Source of the DNA: Haladaptatus halobius | GTDB taxonomy: Archaea > Halobacteriota > Halobacteria > Halobacteriales > Haladaptataceae | Length of the DNA stretch: 64,000 nucleotides | Assembly: GCF_020618475.1 (NCBI RefSeq) | Contig: NZ_CP085336.1 | Coordinates: forward strand, 992,001-1,056,000 | Direction: 5' to 3' | In this document: positions 63,682-64,000 of the stretch, piece after piece | How the letters are laid out: each line of letters starts with the position of its first letter | Numbering within the stretch: the stretch's first letter is position 1 | Made by a program: the position numbers and the translations under genes | Notes under the pieces: generated by a model | Databases searched by the model: none | Told to the model about the DNA's origin: nothing | Seen by the model: the letters and a program-made list of their open reading frames with translations, nothing else

Positions 63682-64000
63682 TCATCGGCGCAGACGATCT
63701 CGGCGAGTTTCGAACATCTCTTCGGAGATATCACTGCGAGCGTAGGCCACCTGCAGTTCTTCGAGCGCGGGCGCCCACGAGACCTCCGTCAGCGAGTGTG
63801 CGGTACGTGAGGTATCCGATACCGACGAGGAGCGGACCGAGCACCGCGACCCCTACACCGGCATCGGCCCGCGGAACCCCGATCCCATCATCTACCCGCC
63901 CATCATCGGAAACGCGAAGGCCATCGTCAGCGTCGGAACCAGCAGGAGCGCGACGAGCACGACGAGTACGAGTCGAACGACCGAGTTGTCGTGGTCTGTC
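63682..64000 (-). pseudogene. SHOCT-type membrane protein, broken and cut by the window edge
   Basis: Reading inwards from the edge: a hydrophobic helix (VRLVLVVLVALLLVPTLTMA), FAFPMMGG, TAG, MMGSGF; then in another frame a second helix (GVAVLGPLLVGIGYLTYRTL); then back in the first frame PALEELQVAYARSDISEEMF, ETRRDRLRR and stop, which is a SHOCT motif (short helical pair found at the ends of oligomeric membrane proteins). One nonsense (Trp to TAG) and a pair of compensating shifts break it. Confidence 0.55.

Noticed and set aside
1..64000. Stop-codon reassignment or selenocysteine/pyrrolysine decoding as the cause of the in-frame stops
   Set aside because: TAA, TAG and TGA all occur inside genes and replace different residues. 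The intact genes end normally with all three. No SECIS-like or pyl context was seen.
1..64000. tRNA or rRNA genes
   Set aside because: No cloverleaf-like stretch with a T-loop GTTCGAAT in proper context and no rRNA motifs were found by eye. A covariance search would be decisive.

Overview
The window is haloarchaeal (class Halobacteria). Evidence: acidic proteomes (Asp/Glu-rich, Lys-poor), leaderless-looking starts mixed with occasional GGAGG sites, Tat-type signal peptides with twin arginines, several Halobacteria-restricted domains (HalOD1, DUF7344-like winged helices, a Bat-type PAS/GAF/HTH regulator), and an archaeal 20S proteasome alpha subunit. No rRNA, tRNA or CRISPR array was seen. Base composition is uneven: much of 1-44 kb is moderate, about 46-57.7 kb is clearly AT-rich, and 57.8-64 kb is clearly GC-rich. 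This suggests a mosaic accessory region or replicon.

Layout. 0-2.5 kb: tail of an unknown acidic protein, a winged-helix pseudogene and about 1.4 kb of repeat-bearing DNA without credible genes. 2.5-4.8 kb: TRIC-type channel and EamA/DMT exporter in a coupled pair, with a divergent Lrp-type regulator. 5.2-8.8 kb: a regulatory cluster of HalOD1, DUF7344-like, AsnC and a HalOD1-TrmB chimera. 9.6-13.7 kb: a divergent proteasome alpha subunit, then a graveyard of fragments (SprT, SWIM, HTH, PIN) with small intact genes between. 13.9-19.9 kb: a sugar locus with two GH4 glycosidases flanking a binding protein and two permeases. 20.3-25.4 kb: Ldh-family dehydrogenase, a regulator with a broken PIN toxin gene, and more fragments. 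25.6-30.5 kb: CocE/NonD hydrolase, glycerophosphodiester phosphodiesterase and HAD phosphatase. 30.6-34.1 kb: HalOD1, DUF7344-like and Bat-type genes. 34.2-36.3 kb: polymerase B, alpha/beta hydrolase and PIN remnants. 37.3-41 kb: small membrane protein, a coiled-coil gene overlapping an 18-bp perfect inverted repeat, a Cys/Gly/Ala-tailed protein and a HEPN/MNT pair. 41.4-45.9 kb: a truncated glutamine-synthetase chimera, a BASS transporter and decayed HEAT/ArdC-like genes. 46.1-57.6 kb: an AT-rich surface-polysaccharide island (flippase, two GT2, DUF2206-like membrane protein, GT-C-like membrane protein, two GH16). 57.8-64 kb: GC-rich FemAB/deacetylase/GT2 operon, a membrane-bound hydrolase-like protein, an aldo/keto reductase and secreted or membrane proteins.

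How it fits together. The sugar locus looks like uptake plus intracellular hydrolysis of an alpha-glycoside, without its own ATPase. The 46-61 kb part looks like assembly, export and trimming of an extracellular or cell-surface polysaccharide. The regulatory clusters are sensory or transcriptional accessories. The most striking global trait is the number of recognisable genes broken by a single in-frame stop or one frameshift. Many of these are small duplicated modules, which points to relaxed selection in a recombining region (or to assembly error, which must be excluded).

Starts were chosen by eye from domain boundaries and Shine-Dalgarno sites. Family names rest on motif recognition only, because no search was run.
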